A stretch of DNA of 44,380 nucleotides from Mesorhizobium sp. WSM3860 (GCF_002294995.1 NZ_NSGF01000032.1:1-44380), one strand, 5' to 3'; shown: positions 18,821 to 27,135, counted from the stretch's first letter. Numbers and translations are program-made. The notes: generated by a model from the letters alone, not told the origin.

Positions 18821-18917
18821 GTGTTGCACGGGCTTTTTCGGTCAGTCCTTCGCAACCCCATGCTTTCCAAGGATTTTCCAATCGTCCGGTCCAGTCCATG
18901 CAACACGGATGCAACAC
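18821..18917. promoter_or_regulatory. Possible recombinase arm-type sites
   Basis: The octamer TGCAACAC occurs at 18899-18906 and again at 18910-18917 (11-bp spacing, about one helical turn). Its reverse complement GTGTTGCA lies at 18821-18828. All three lie just inside the tRNA-proximal attachment core. Such clustered short repeats are typical of integrase/excisionase arm sites. The role is inferred. Confidence 0.35.
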
Positions 18918-19006
18918 GAGCCGGGCCTTTTGTGCGCCTTCTGTTCCCTAAAAAGAGGGGCGAACATAGCCGCCCCCTCACGTTCGCCCACCGAGAGGGA
19001 TTTTTT

Positions 19007-19261
19007 TCAGCTTCGCCGGCTGCCGAAGTGCGGGCTGACTGCGGCAACGAGAGCCTTGTGGTCTATCACGATCGACCAGGAACCGCCGTGCACGGCCTGC
19101 ATCGAGGCAGCTAAGTCGTCCGCCGTACGCCTCACCCGCTCGTAAGCGTCTAACACTTCCACCCCGGAAGCGGTCTGGCCGATGACGCTCGTCGAGGCGG
19201 CGGCGACGAGGCTGGATAGAGCCGTGCGCGCCCGACGGCGCGTGACGTTGTACCCAGTCAT
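19007..19261 (-). CDS. Small protein of unknown function on the integrated element
   Basis: This is an 84-residue frame starting MTGYNVTRRRARTALSSLVA; an ATG 11 codons upstream (19294) is also possible. The N-terminus is basic, and the rest is Ala/Val-rich with probable helices (GVEVLDAYERVRRTADDLAA). I recognise no family. It lies alone between the attachment site and the autotransporter, and its coding status rests only on frame length and composition. Confidence 0.4.
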   Translation of the reverse strand: MTGYNVTRRRARTALSSLVAAASTSVIGQTASGVEVLDAYERVRRTADDLAASMQAVHGGSWSIVIDHKALVAAVSPHFGSRRS

Positions 19262-19400
19262 GCGAAACCTTCCGATAGCGCCACAGTTAGTCATGCACTC
19301 GTCAAGGATATCGCCACCGTGCTCGTTCTCCTCCTCACATTCGTCGTCATGGCCTCAAAACGTTCACGCACACGTGCGAGCGATGCAACCTGGTCATCCC

Positions 19401-22058
19401 CTACCATGCGTATCGCACTGCACCTTTGCCCGCGTAAGAGTGCATGACGGTAGAGACCTCGCCCTCAAATGTTGCCGCCGCCGTCCATCCGTTCAGCCAC
19501 TTCTTCTCGGCCGTGGCAGTCACCAGTGCCGAGTCCGCGGCCTGCGCCGTGCCGTTGACCACGAAGCTCGTGCCTGGCAGCGCCTGGAACGTTGCGGCGA
19601 CCGAACGATCCGGATTGAAGTCGTGCGCCAAGGCGAGACGGCCGCGCAGCGTGAGGATGCCGTCTGCCATCGCAAAGGATTTGTCCATACGCAGGCCGAG
19701 CTCGCTGCGCGTGTCTGCAACGGTCTTGGCCGCATAATTCAGCGCGAAAGCTCCGCCGCCCGAGACGTCCGATTCCTCCGCATAGGCTGGCAGGCCGAAT
19801 GTCGTGAACTGGCCCGCCGCATAGGGCGTCACGCCGATGCCGCCGCTCAACGGTGCGACGAACCGATAGCCGCCCTCGATGCGGCCGCTCCAGGCATTGA
19901 CGTTGAACTCGGCGTGCAGTCGATCGGCGGACGTCACGGTACGATCGGTGGTGACGTCCTGCCATCCATACGCCAGCGCGGCCGAGATGTAGCTCGGGCC
20001 GTTGGTGTGGCGGACATAGGCGCCGGCCTGGAACAGGTCCGAGCGACCGTTGCCAATCCCGTCGACGCTGAAGCTGGTGCCGCCGCCGGCGAGCGCAAAG
20101 CCCGCGACGGAGTCCGGCGAGAAGCGATAGTCGGCGCCGACCACGGTACCGTAAAGGCCGCTGCGGAGGCCGTTCGGTTCCGCAGCGGCATTGCTGCTGG
20201 TGGTCTGCGCGCCGCCAAAAACAGACGCCCACGCATTCGAGCGCGGAACGAAGCCTGGCGCGGCCGGCGCTTTAGCGGTCATCGCGTCGTAGGGGTCGCG
20301 CTCGCCGCCCTCGGTCGACGCGTAGGGCATTGGTTCGTCCGCGAAAGCCGTCGGACCTGCCCCGACGCCAGCCGAATCGCCACGGCCGGCAACGGACGGA
20401 TCCGTCATCACGCCGAGAAACTGATCCATGGCGTAGAAGGTGGTCTGCTGCACACCGGTCGCGCTTTCGCCGGAGGCTTGCGACAGCGCTCCTGTGAGGT
20501 CGCTTCCGGTGAGGCCGAACAGCGATGCCATGCCTGATGACAGCGTGCCGCCATTGTTGAAGGCATCGTTGATGATGTCGGCGATCTTCTGTTGATTGGC
20601 GGAGAGATCATTGCCGCCGCCCAGCGTGGCTTTGGTCGTCAGGAATACGTCCGTATCACTGTAGCTCAACGTGCCCGAGAAGTTCGGATTCGTGCTGCTG
20701 ACGCCGCTAAAGGCTCCGTCCAGACTCGACGCACTCAATATGTCGTAAGTGGTCTTGGACGTGTAGCTGTCCGGCGTAAAGTTCGCGAGCACGGTGCCGG
20801 CCAGTGTGGCGGTGCCCAACACCGTGGCAATACTTGCCGTCGAGTGCGTGAGTGAGGCCTGGTAAATCGCGCCGGTCTGGAAGGTAAGATCGCCGTCGAC
20901 CGTCAGGCCGGCGCTTTTCCCGCTGGGCAGCGACGGCGCCAGTATGCCACCGCTTGCGACGGTCACGTCGCCGACGACACCGAGGCCGGTCAATGTGCCG
21001 CCCGAATTGATCGTGGTCGCGCTCGAAGCAATCGAGCCTTCCACGTCGAGCACGCCGCCATTGACGCGCGTCGCGCCGGTGTAGCCGTTGGCTGCGGTCA
21101 GTATGGTGGTGCCGCTCAAGGTGGTAAGCGAGCCCCCACCATCGATGACTGTCGAAAACTCGTAGTCGCTCGATGTGTGATTGAGCACGATGCTGCCGGC
21201 GCCTTCACCGAACTGGATGAAGGAAGCCTGCACATATCCGGGTGCCTCGGCCGCGCTTCCCGCCGCCGATCCGATGTTGATCGTTCCGGTCGACCCGGCA
21301 TTGGTCGCGACGTAGATGCCGCCATATCCGCCGCCGGCCATCACCGTGCCACCGTTGGAGAGCGTGAGAACCCCTGTCCCGGTCGAGCCATAAGGGTAGG
21401 GATAGACGCTGCCGATCGAGATGGCGCCGTCGGCCTTGAGCAGCGAATTCGCGCCGGTCACGTTCACGGTGGCGGTGCCGTTGACGCCGATGAAGATCAC
21501 GCCGCTGCCATTGGGATCGCAGCACTGGTAAGCACGCGCCCAGAACGTGCCGCCGTTCGAGATGGTCATCGCCGTCACCGACCCGGCCGCGCTCGACAGG
21601 CCGACCTGGAAGCCGGTCGCGAAAAGGGAGTTCGCCCCGTCCACGGTGATGGTCGTGGTAGCGCCGTCCGCCAGTCCGCTGTTGAAATTCGAGTAGAGGT
21701 AGACCTGTCCGCCATTGGTCACGGAGATGATCGCGTTCGCCCCCTCGGCGGTCGCGACGTTGAGATCCGCATCGTACTGGTAGTAGGTCGAACCGGCGCC
21801 GTCCACGGACAAGGTGCCGGTGCCGGGTTCTGTCCCGACATAGCTATAGTACCCTGAATGGACCCAGCCGCCATTCGAGATCGACAGGGTACCGTCGACT
21901 GCAACGCCGTTCCAGTAGTACTGATATGTGCCCGGAACGTTGACGGTGCTGCCGCTGGGGATCACCGTCTGGGCCACCGCCGGAGCGACCCCAAGGAGTG
22001 CCGCTGCGAGCAATGCCGCGCGGCCAAGCCCAGCCAACATCGAATTCAAACTGATCAT
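19401..22058 (-). CDS. Autotransporter (type Va) with SNGG-repeat passenger
   Basis: This 885-residue secreted/outer-membrane protein has a signal peptide (cleavage near Ala29, PAVA-QTV). A beta-helical passenger follows, then a C-terminal 12-strand autotransporter barrel from about residue 615 (NAWASVFGGAQT onward) that ends in an aromatic residue (RYAW). The passenger N-terminal part has repeat units marked by S/TNGG at Asn62, Asn115 and Asn168 (exactly 53 apart) and Asn235. Each unit is paired with a VDGANS-like turn. It is strikingly tyrosine-rich (YQYYW, YYSYV, YYQYD, YPYPYG) and carries a Cys179-Cys180 pair. The ATG at 22058 is preceded by AAGCGGGACG. Likely roles are adhesion or surface interaction. 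It is divergent from the CadC-like regulator. Confidence 0.88.
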   Translation of the reverse strand: MISLNSMLAGLGRAALLAAALLGVAPAVAQTVIPSGSTVNVPGTYQYYWNGVAVDGTLSISNGGWVHSGYYSYVGTEPGTGTLSVDGAGSTYYQYDADLNVATAEGANAIISVTNGGQVYLYSNFNSGLADGATTTITVDGANSLFATGFQVGLSSAAGSVTAMTISNGGTFWARAYQCCDPNGSGVIFIGVNGTATVNVTGANSLLKADGAISIGSVYPYPYGSTGTGVLTLSNGGTVMAGGGYGGIYVATNAGSTGTINIGSAAGSAAEAPGYVQASFIQFGEGAGSIVLNHTSSDYEFSTVIDGGGSLTTLSGTTILTAANGYTGATRVNGGVLDVEGSIASSATTINSGGTLTGLGVVGDVTVASGGILAPSLPSGKSAGLTVDGDLTFQTGAIYQASLTHSTASIATVLGTATLAGTVLANFTPDSYTSKTTYDILSASSLDGAFSGVSSTNPNFSGTLSYSDTDVFLTTKATLGGGNDLSANQQKIADIINDAFNNGGTLSSGMASLFGLTGSDLTGALSQASGESATGVQQTTFYAMDQFLGVMTDPSVAGRGDSAGVGAGPTAFADEPMPYASTEGGERDPYDAMTAKAPAAPGFVPRSNAWASVFGGAQTTSSNAAAEPNGLRSGLYGTVVGADYRFSPDSVAGFALAGGGTSFSVDGIGNGRSDLFQAGAYVRHTNGPSYISAALAYGWQDVTTDRTVTSADRLHAEFNVNAWSGRIEGGYRFVAPLSGGIGVTPYAAGQFTTFGLPAYAEESDVSGGGAFALNYAAKTVADTRSELGLRMDKSFAMADGILTLRGRLALAHDFNPDRSVAATFQALPGTSFVVNGTAQAADSALVTATAEKKWLNGWTAAATFEGEVSTVMHSYAGKGAVRYAW

Positions 22059-22328
22059 CGTCCCGCTTCACTGTTGGGCCAGCGGCGTCAATTGCCGTTC
22101 GCCTCGCACCCTGGAAGGCGCCCGCATTGGCGCAATGCTGCCCTCCTCCCGTCTTTGCGGTCCCATGCGGTGAAACCGAAGTCCTGATGTCGCGCTTGAG
22201 CATTCCTGAAATTTTGCTGAAACCTGCCGCTTTGGCGGTCTCTGGTGCAGAATTACCACAACCCTTCGCTAGCCCTCTTGCAGGGAGATGCCGTACCCGC
22301 ATGACACGACGTAGCCACGCTGCTATCG
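22059..22328. promoter_or_regulatory. Divergent promoter region, autotransporter / regulator
   Basis: These 270 bp separate the autotransporter (minus) from the CadC-like regulator (plus). They should contain both promoters and, by analogy with ToxR-type systems, the regulator's binding sites. No clear dyad or repeated operator was picked out by eye. Confidence 0.4.
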
Positions 22329-24044
22329 GTGTGCGATTTCCCCACAGCATATGAGAATGGCCGGGACGTGTTTCACTTTGTCGATTTTGAACTCGATCCG
22401 CAGCGCGCCGAGTTGCGCGCAGGCAATGGCGAAACAATCAGACTTCGCCCGAAATCCTTCGATATACTGCTGCTGCTTGTCACCAGCGCCGGGCGGGTAC
22501 TATCCAAGCAGGATCTGATCGAGGCGGTTTGGCCCAACGTCCATGTCAGCGACGACAGCCTGTTTCAATGTATCCGCGAGATCCGTGCAGCGCTTGGCGA
22601 CGAGAAACACGAGCTGCTCCGCCTGATCTCGGGGCGCGGCTATCTCTTCGATGTCGCGGTCTCGCGCGCTCCGGTCAGCGAGCTCGGGACGCCGACGGTC
22701 ATTGCGCCGGAAGCAGTGGCTGCAGTTCCCAAGATCAGGTCGCGCTTTGCCGTGCGCGGCCCGGCGATGGTCATCGTCACCGCCCTGGCCACACTTATGG
22801 GGCTTGTCGCCGCCGCACCGTTCCTCACGCCCCAGTCTATCTTCGCGGCAAAGCCGCCGGTCGTCTCGGTGATGGCGATCGCGGCCCCTGGCGGCGATGC
22901 CGAATCGGTCGCGATGGCGGCGGAAGTGACCAACCGCCTCACCAACGGGCTCGCCAAGATCGACGGAATTCGTTTGGTGGCACCCCCGGCCGCCGCACCG
23001 CAGGTGGCATCAGCCGTCCCCTCGGATTTGGTGGTGAATGGCGAACTCCAGAAGAATGCCGGCGGATGGGAAGTGCGCGCGCGCATGGTCGCGGCTGCCA
23101 CGGGCGAAGTACGCTGGGCAGGGTCGGCCATGGTCGCAAACGAGACAGATCCCGCACTCGAGCAGGAACGGCTCACTGCCGGGATCGGCCACCCCATCGC
23201 GCTTCGCATCAACGCCCTGGCCAGTGGCGCCGCGCCAACAGGCCGCGACGCTGAACTTGCCGCGGACCGCGCCAGGGTGACGATCGAGCAGGCCAGCGCC
23301 GTGATCAACCAGACCTCGCGCGAGCGCTTCAGCGCCGCGCAGGCGATGCTGGAGAAGGCGCTGGCGACGGACGCCGACAATATCGACCTCGAAGTCGCAC
23401 TTGCGAGCCACCTCATGCGCGGCATTCAGTTGGTGTGGTACGATCCGGCGGATGTCGCAGCAACGGAAAACCGCGCCCGTGCGATGCTCGAACACGCCCT
23501 GCGCACGAAGGCCGACTATGTGCCCGTGCTCGAAGCCTATTGCCGCTTTCTGACGGCGACCAACAGCCTCTCCGAAAGCCTCGTCGCCTGCGCCAGAGCG
23601 TTGAGCTTTGATCCCTGGCACGGAACGGCATTGTACAATCTCGGACTGACCCAAATGCTGCAGGGGCGCTTCGATGATGCGCTGTCGACCTTCAAGCAGG
23701 CCGACGAATACGGCACGCCGCAGGTCTCCCGATGGACATGGCCGCTCGGAGTAGGCCTCGTCTACACCTTGACGGAGCGCTACGAAGAGGCGTTGCCATG
23801 GATCGAACGGTCGCTTGCGATCACGCCGGGCACGGGGCGCACGCAGATGCTGCTGGCCGCGGTATACTACAAGCTCGGCCGATCTGATGAGGCAAAGGCG
23901 GAGATGGCGAAGGGACTGGCACTGAGGCCGGGTTCGAACGCCCTCAACGTCTTGCTGCCGGCCAAGCATGCCAGCACTGCCTTCATGGCGGCGTCCGATA
24001 AGCTGCTGGCAATTTTGATCGAAACCGGATTGCCGACCCGCTAA
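22329..24044 (+). CDS. CadC/ToxR-like membrane-bound regulator with TPR repeats
   Basis: This 571-residue protein has an OmpR-type winged helix at about residues 15-110: VDFELDPQRAELR, RLRPKSFDILLLLV, VWPNVHVSDDSLFQCIREIR and ISGRGYLFDV. A single transmembrane helix follows at about 145-165, then a periplasmic domain like those of adenylate-cyclase-type CadC regulators (VNGELQKNAGGWEVRARMV). TPR-like helices fill about 330-545. No phosphorylation receiver domain is present, so signal reception is probably periplasmic. The GTG at 22329 opens the frame; a GTG at 22368, just before FHFVDFELD, fits the family N-terminus better. Divergence from the autotransporter suggests it controls that gene. 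Confidence 0.85.
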   Translation: MCDFPTAYENGRDVFHFVDFELDPQRAELRAGNGETIRLRPKSFDILLLLVTSAGRVLSKQDLIEAVWPNVHVSDDSLFQCIREIRAALGDEKHELLRLISGRGYLFDVAVSRAPVSELGTPTVIAPEAVAAVPKIRSRFAVRGPAMVIVTALATLMGLVAAAPFLTPQSIFAAKPPVVSVMAIAAPGGDAESVAMAAEVTNRLTNGLAKIDGIRLVAPPAAAPQVASAVPSDLVVNGELQKNAGGWEVRARMVAAATGEVRWAGSAMVANETDPALEQERLTAGIGHPIALRINALASGAAPTGRDAELAADRARVTIEQASAVINQTSRERFSAAQAMLEKALATDADNIDLEVALASHLMRGIQLVWYDPADVAATENRARAMLEHALRTKADYVPVLEAYCRFLTATNSLSESLVACARALSFDPWHGTALYNLGLTQMLQGRFDDALSTFKQADEYGTPQVSRWTWPLGVGLVYTLTERYEEALPWIERSLAITPGTGRTQMLLAAVYYKLGRSDEAKAEMAKGLALRPGSNALNVLLPAKHASTAFMAASDKLLAILIETGLPTR

Positions 24045-24196
24045 ACAGAGGCGACGAAACAGGCCACTGGCTCCGCCCGCCTCCGGGGATTCAGCGAATG
24101 CCTCAAGCTTGCTCAACGGCAGGTTCATGCATCCCGACCTCCTTCACCAGTGCCCTCAATTCGGCTGGTGGCGCGACCCAGAAAATTCGAAAAGCT

Positions 24197-24218
24197 TCCA
24201 GGTTCCCCAGCCACTCAA
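24197..24218 (+). repeat. Attachment site core (distal copy)
   Basis: This is an exact 22-bp copy of the tRNA-Gln 3' end found at 18750-18771. It is isolated from any tRNA body and marks the far end of the integrated element. Upstream flank AAAGCT and downstream flank TAATGTT differ from the tRNA-proximal copy. Confidence 0.85.
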
Positions 24219-24261
24219 TAATGTTCCTGCCTCTGGAGGATGAGCGGCTCAGCGACGATTC

Positions 24262-24507
24262 CTAGTGGTTGAAAGCGGGCAACGGCTGCGAAACGGTGAG
24301 ACTGGCAGAATATACCGGCCTGCCGGCTTCGTCGTGGACGGCAACGGTCACAGTCTCATCCAAGTCGCTCGAGGCGATTTCGTCTGCAGCGATATCGTGA
24401 AGTGCCTTTAGCGCTTCTCGTCGCATGTCGGTTAGGTTGCCGAGGTCGACCCAAGCATCGCCGAGGCTTTGCCCATTTCGGAAGACTTCGAACAGATAGT
24501 TCGGCAT
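24262..24507 (-). CDS. DUF6894-type small protein
   Basis: This 81-residue protein starts MPNYLFEVFRNGQSLGDAWV, followed by LGNLTDMRREALKALHDIAA. The pattern M-P-x-Y-x-F plus a D-L-x-x-x-R-x-E-A-x-x helix is that of DUF6894, a family abundant in Rhizobiales with unknown function. The C-terminal half forms predicted strands (VTVAVHDEAGRPVYSASLTV). The gene is solitary, just outside the distal attachment core. Confidence 0.7.
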   Translation of the reverse strand: MPNYLFEVFRNGQSLGDAWVDLGNLTDMRREALKALHDIAADEIASSDLDETVTVAVHDEAGRPVYSASLTVSQPLPAFNH

Positions 24508-24852
24508 GCGTTATTGTGGGCTGCACGAGATGCGACCCGCATTCAAATTTGAGAGATGGAAAGCGTCCACCCTTCCGCTTGTTCGGCTTCACCACATGGC
24601 GATCTGCAGGCAGATCATAACGGGTTCAGCCGTCCCATCTTACCGGCTTCTCCTTAGCAATCCCCGGACGGCAAGAGCCCGCTCGCCTGGGAGGCCGAAC
24701 GGGCTCCGGGGAACGCCACCACAAATCCCCAAACGGCGCCTCGCCTGGCAACGCGCGCCGCGACACCGAACCCAATGTCGGTCGGTAAGTTCCATTAGCG
24801 AATGCTTGAGACTCTATTTGCCGCGTCCGCTCTCGCTGCCGGCCAACCTACT
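24508..24852. other. 345-bp intergenic region with a two-level hairpin
   Basis: No convincing gene is present. GAGCCCG (24675-24681) pairs with CGGGCTC (24700-24706). An outer CCCCGG (24662-24667) can pair with CCGGGG at about 24706-24711, giving a nested hairpin. It lies downstream of the minus-strand phosphoesterase and could stabilise or end that transcript; no T-run follows. Confidence 0.4.
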
Positions 24853-25377
24853 TTAAGCTGGCGAGGCCTGCGTCCGGGCACCGCCTTGTTGGATCAATGC
24901 CGGAAGCGGGACCGGCCGAAAGTTCCAAGCATCTACGCCAACGTCGTACTGGCGTGGAAGCGGCTTAAGCTTCCCATGCGAGTGACCGTGCAAATTGATC
25001 GACTTCTTGCCCATCTGGTTCCAGGTGCGGAACGGATAGTGGCACAGGATGAGAAGCACCCCGTTCAACCTGAGCTCCGCGTAGTGCTGAATACTGGCCC
25101 ATCCGTCGGCGGCAGTCGTTTCGTCCGGGTCGTTGTTGCCGATGATCAGGTTCTTGCGCCCATTGAGGCGCGACAGAAGCGCCTCCCCGCCTGCTTTGCC
25201 GTGCCGCGCGAAGTCGCCAAGGTGCCAGACCTCGTCCTCAGGTGTGACGGTCTCGTTCCAGAAAGAGATCAGCGCTTCGTCATGTTCAGCAAGCGATGCG
25301 AAGGGCCGCCGGTCAATCCGTAGGATGCGGGCATCATTGAAATGCGTGTCGCTCGTAAAAAATAGCATTAGGGGCAT
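24853..25377 (-). CDS. Metallophosphoesterase (calcineurin-like)
   Basis: This 174-residue cytoplasmic protein has the full binuclear-metal phosphoesterase motif set: FTSDTHFND (D-x-H), HLGDFARHG (G-D), IIGNNDPDE (G-N-x-D-like, here GNND), LCHYPF (H) and LHGHSHG (G-H-x-H). The size and the DTHFND start resemble small phage- or plasmid-associated phosphoesterases. The substrate is unknown. The start is placed at 25377 (MPLMLFFTSDTH); Met at 25368 is equally possible. The open frame continues upstream without family similarity. Confidence 0.85.
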   Translation of the reverse strand: MPLMLFFTSDTHFNDARILRIDRRPFASLAEHDEALISFWNETVTPEDEVWHLGDFARHGKAGGEALLSRLNGRKNLIIGNNDPDETTAADGWASIQHYAELRLNGVLLILCHYPFRTWNQMGKKSINLHGHSHGKLKPLPRQYDVGVDAWNFRPVPLPALIQQGGARTQASPA

Positions 25378-25541
25378 GCCGGTTTCAGGATGAGATGGCC
25401 CCGCGGCCCGACCGTTGTGAGCAGAGGTACCGCGACAGCCGCAAGTTAATAGGGTTGGCGGCTGTAACCACCGGCGCAGGAACGGGTTTCGCCCAGCGCG
25501 GCGACCCCTGTATGGATCGAAACTCACCCTTGGGCGCAAGC

Positions 25542-26006
25542 CTAGCAGCCTTCAGCCTTTAAGGATCTTACCATTCGCACAATGATCCGATCGTAAGGCG
25601 TCTTCTCCGATCTGCTGTAGTCAATCGTGAAAAGCGCGGCGCGGTCATTACAGACCCTTATGGCGCGAACATATCGGATCTCGCCGTTTTTGATCCCTGA
25701 ATAGCTCGCCCAGGTCGAGGTGAGGCGACGGTACGTCAACTTCCAGCCGGCCATTTCGTCTTCCACCATGCGGTGCTCGATCTCGGCCCGGAAGCTGGCT
25801 CTGCCAAGTCTGGCGCCCCACACGGCAAGAAACGCGTCCTGTTCGCCTTGGAATGCAGCACCCTGATCCGAATGCTGGGTGAGTACGAAACCTGGAGGAA
25901 CATCGAATGTGAAGCCCAATTGCCGGACCCCAAACGGCTGCCACTCCTGGGCCTGGAGAGAGGCGGCGCAAAAAAGAAAAGCGAATATGCTCAAAACAAA
26001 CCGCAT
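25542..26006 (-). CDS. Exported protein of unknown function
   Basis: This 154-residue protein has a Sec signal peptide (MRFVLSIFAFLFCAASLQA, cleavage before QEW). The mature part begins with GVRQLGFTFDVPPGFVL, a form seen in small periplasmic proteins that resemble PsbP/DcrB-like folds, and ends in two cysteines (CNDRAALF and AEGC) that could form a disulfide. The family is not recognised. It is 165 bp upstream of the phosphoesterase on the same strand, and co-transcription is uncertain. Confidence 0.65.
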   Translation of the reverse strand: MRFVLSIFAFLFCAASLQAQEWQPFGVRQLGFTFDVPPGFVLTQHSDQGAAFQGEQDAFLAVWGARLGRASFRAEIEHRMVEDEMAGWKLTYRRLTSTWASYSGIKNGEIRYVRAIRVCNDRAALFTIDYSRSEKTPYDRIIVRMVRSLKAEGC

Positions 26007-26235
26007 CGGCTTGATTTAGCGCCGCTTCATACGGCGTCCACACCAGATGAGACCCGGCCCACGATCCGGTGATCCATCGCAGAGCCGCAGCGGCGTTCGG
26101 GCCATGATCTCGACGGAGGCCTGGCTTGGCGCAATATGTCGCCGGACGCTGCGGGACGATTCGTCGCCGTTAGGATGCGCACGCGGGGAAGCTGCCACGA
26201 ACCCGCAACCGCCGATGCGGCACACCACCCCTGAG

Positions 26236-26424
26236 CTAACGCCAAGGCTGCGCCGGCCGCCGTTCTGGGCCGAGCGCTAAGACTTCGGCGCAGGTCTGCC
26301 TAAGGAAAAGCTGGGCGTATACGTCCCGTTCTTCGGCTGTGATGCCTTGCTCGCTTGTCAATTGCTTGAAGGCTTCGCGCAACTGATCAAGGTCGAACGT
26401 TGAAATGTGTTTGGGGGTAGTCAT
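26236..26424 (-). CDS. Small protein of unknown function
   Basis: This is a 62-residue frame starting MTTPKHISTFDLDQLREAFK, with one amphipathic helical region (QLTSEQGITAEERDVYAQLF). It resembles small Rhizobiales hypothetical proteins in style, but no family is recognised. An ATG at 26448 would add eight residues. Confidence 0.45.
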   Translation of the reverse strand: MTTPKHISTFDLDQLREAFKQLTSEQGITAEERDVYAQLFLRQTCAEVLALGPERRPAQPWR

Positions 26425-26834
26425 TGCGCACCTTGGGTGATGTTCCACTCATTTCTTGGCAGCTCGTGAGAGGCCCTGCGAAGGCTGGCTCTCTGTCGGG
26501 TTTGCTTGGGCTGCTGTCCCAACGCGACGGCAAAGCCGACGCCAGGTCGCACCGAACTGCGCTCGGAGAGGCTTGTTCCGCTAAACGGCTTGTCTTCTTT
26601 CTAATATTAGCAAAGTCTTGACAAAGGCCCCGCCGGCCCCAGACTCGTTAACCATGCCAAACGGCTTGAGCATTGGCGGCGAAGTCGCCATCGATGCAAT
26701 CATCATCAGGATCGTCGACGGCCGGACCGGTCTGTCGACCCCGGGCATCACCATCCCCATTCGATCCCGACGCCGCCGAAAGAAGGCCAAAGACAAGATG
26801 GATATTATCTGGGCCTGGCAGCGTTGCGCATGAG

Positions 26835-26897
26835 AGGAACGGGTAGACCCAGCGGAATGTTAACTCCGTCAGTCCCGGTTCGAATACAGGTTCGCAG
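26835..26897 (+). pseudogene. Decayed tRNA-Gln-like relic
   Basis: The stretch aligns with tRNA-Gln at 18693-18766 from the D arm to the acceptor end. It shares GGTAGACCC, an ACTCCGT-AGTCC segment, GGTTCGAAT and CAGGTTC. The anticodon arm has two extra bases and reads ATGTTAAC in the loop. The 5' acceptor strand does not pair with the 3' end, and the CCA is lost. It cannot fold as a functional tRNA. Confidence 0.65.
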
Positions 26898-27004
26898 CTG
26901 GAACTTACCGTGAGAATTCAATTGCTTGGGATATGTCGTCTGCCGGCATCGCTGTCCGCCGGCTTCGCCCATGACGATATATTAGCGAATTAACGAATCG
27001 TAGA

Positions 27005-27033
27005 CCGCGCTGTCCTATTCTGGGACAGCGCGG
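27005..27033 (+). repeat. Perfect 11-bp inverted repeat
   Basis: CCGCGCTGTCC (27005-27015) pairs with GGACAGCGCGG (27023-27033) around a 7-nt loop. It could be a terminator-like hairpin, but no T-run follows on either strand. Confidence 0.7.
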
Positions 27034-27054
27034 AGACTACCCATCGGCCGCGCA

Positions 27055-27099
27055 GGCGGCTCCGGCTTTCAGGCAACCCTACCCCTGGCCGGAGCCGCC
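27055..27099 (+). repeat. Perfect 12-bp inverted repeat
   Basis: GGCGGCTCCGGC (27055-27066) pairs with GCCGGAGCCGCC (27088-27099) around a 21-nt loop that contains AACCCTACCCC. Confidence 0.7.
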
Positions 27100-27116
27100 A
27101 CGTTCTACATACCAGC

Positions 27117-27135
27117 AAGGGTTGAATCAACCCTT
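27117..27135 (+). repeat. 19-bp near-perfect palindrome
   Basis: AAGGGTTGA (27117-27125), a single A, then TCAACCCTT (27127-27135). With only one central base it cannot form a stable RNA hairpin loop as written; the symmetry fits a protein-binding dyad better. Confidence 0.6.

Larger units (their letters stand above)
18772..24218. mobile_element. 5.4-kb integrated element at tRNA-Gln
   Basis: The segment is bounded by 22-bp direct repeats of the tRNA-Gln 3' end. It carries the autotransporter, the CadC-like regulator and a small unknown gene. No integrase, excisionase or mobilisation gene was found in any frame, so it is either a remnant that lost its recombinase or was mobilised in trans. 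The element keeps the tRNA intact on its left. Confidence 0.7.

Noticed and set aside
18571..19047. Minus-strand 158-residue frame across the tRNA, considered as an integrase remnant
   Set aside because: It contains no integrase motif and includes the antisense of the tRNA.
24072..24262. Minus-strand frame across the distal attachment core (RNIIEWLGNLEAF... to VEQA)
   Set aside because: It looked like a possible recombinase tail, but it has no start codon before MHEPAVEQA, no catalytic Tyr motif, and opens directly after the DUF6894 stop.
26654..26833. 59-residue plus-strand frame ending in a basic tail
   Set aside because: There is an overlapping frame of equal quality on the other strand and no ribosome-binding site; left within the non-coding description.
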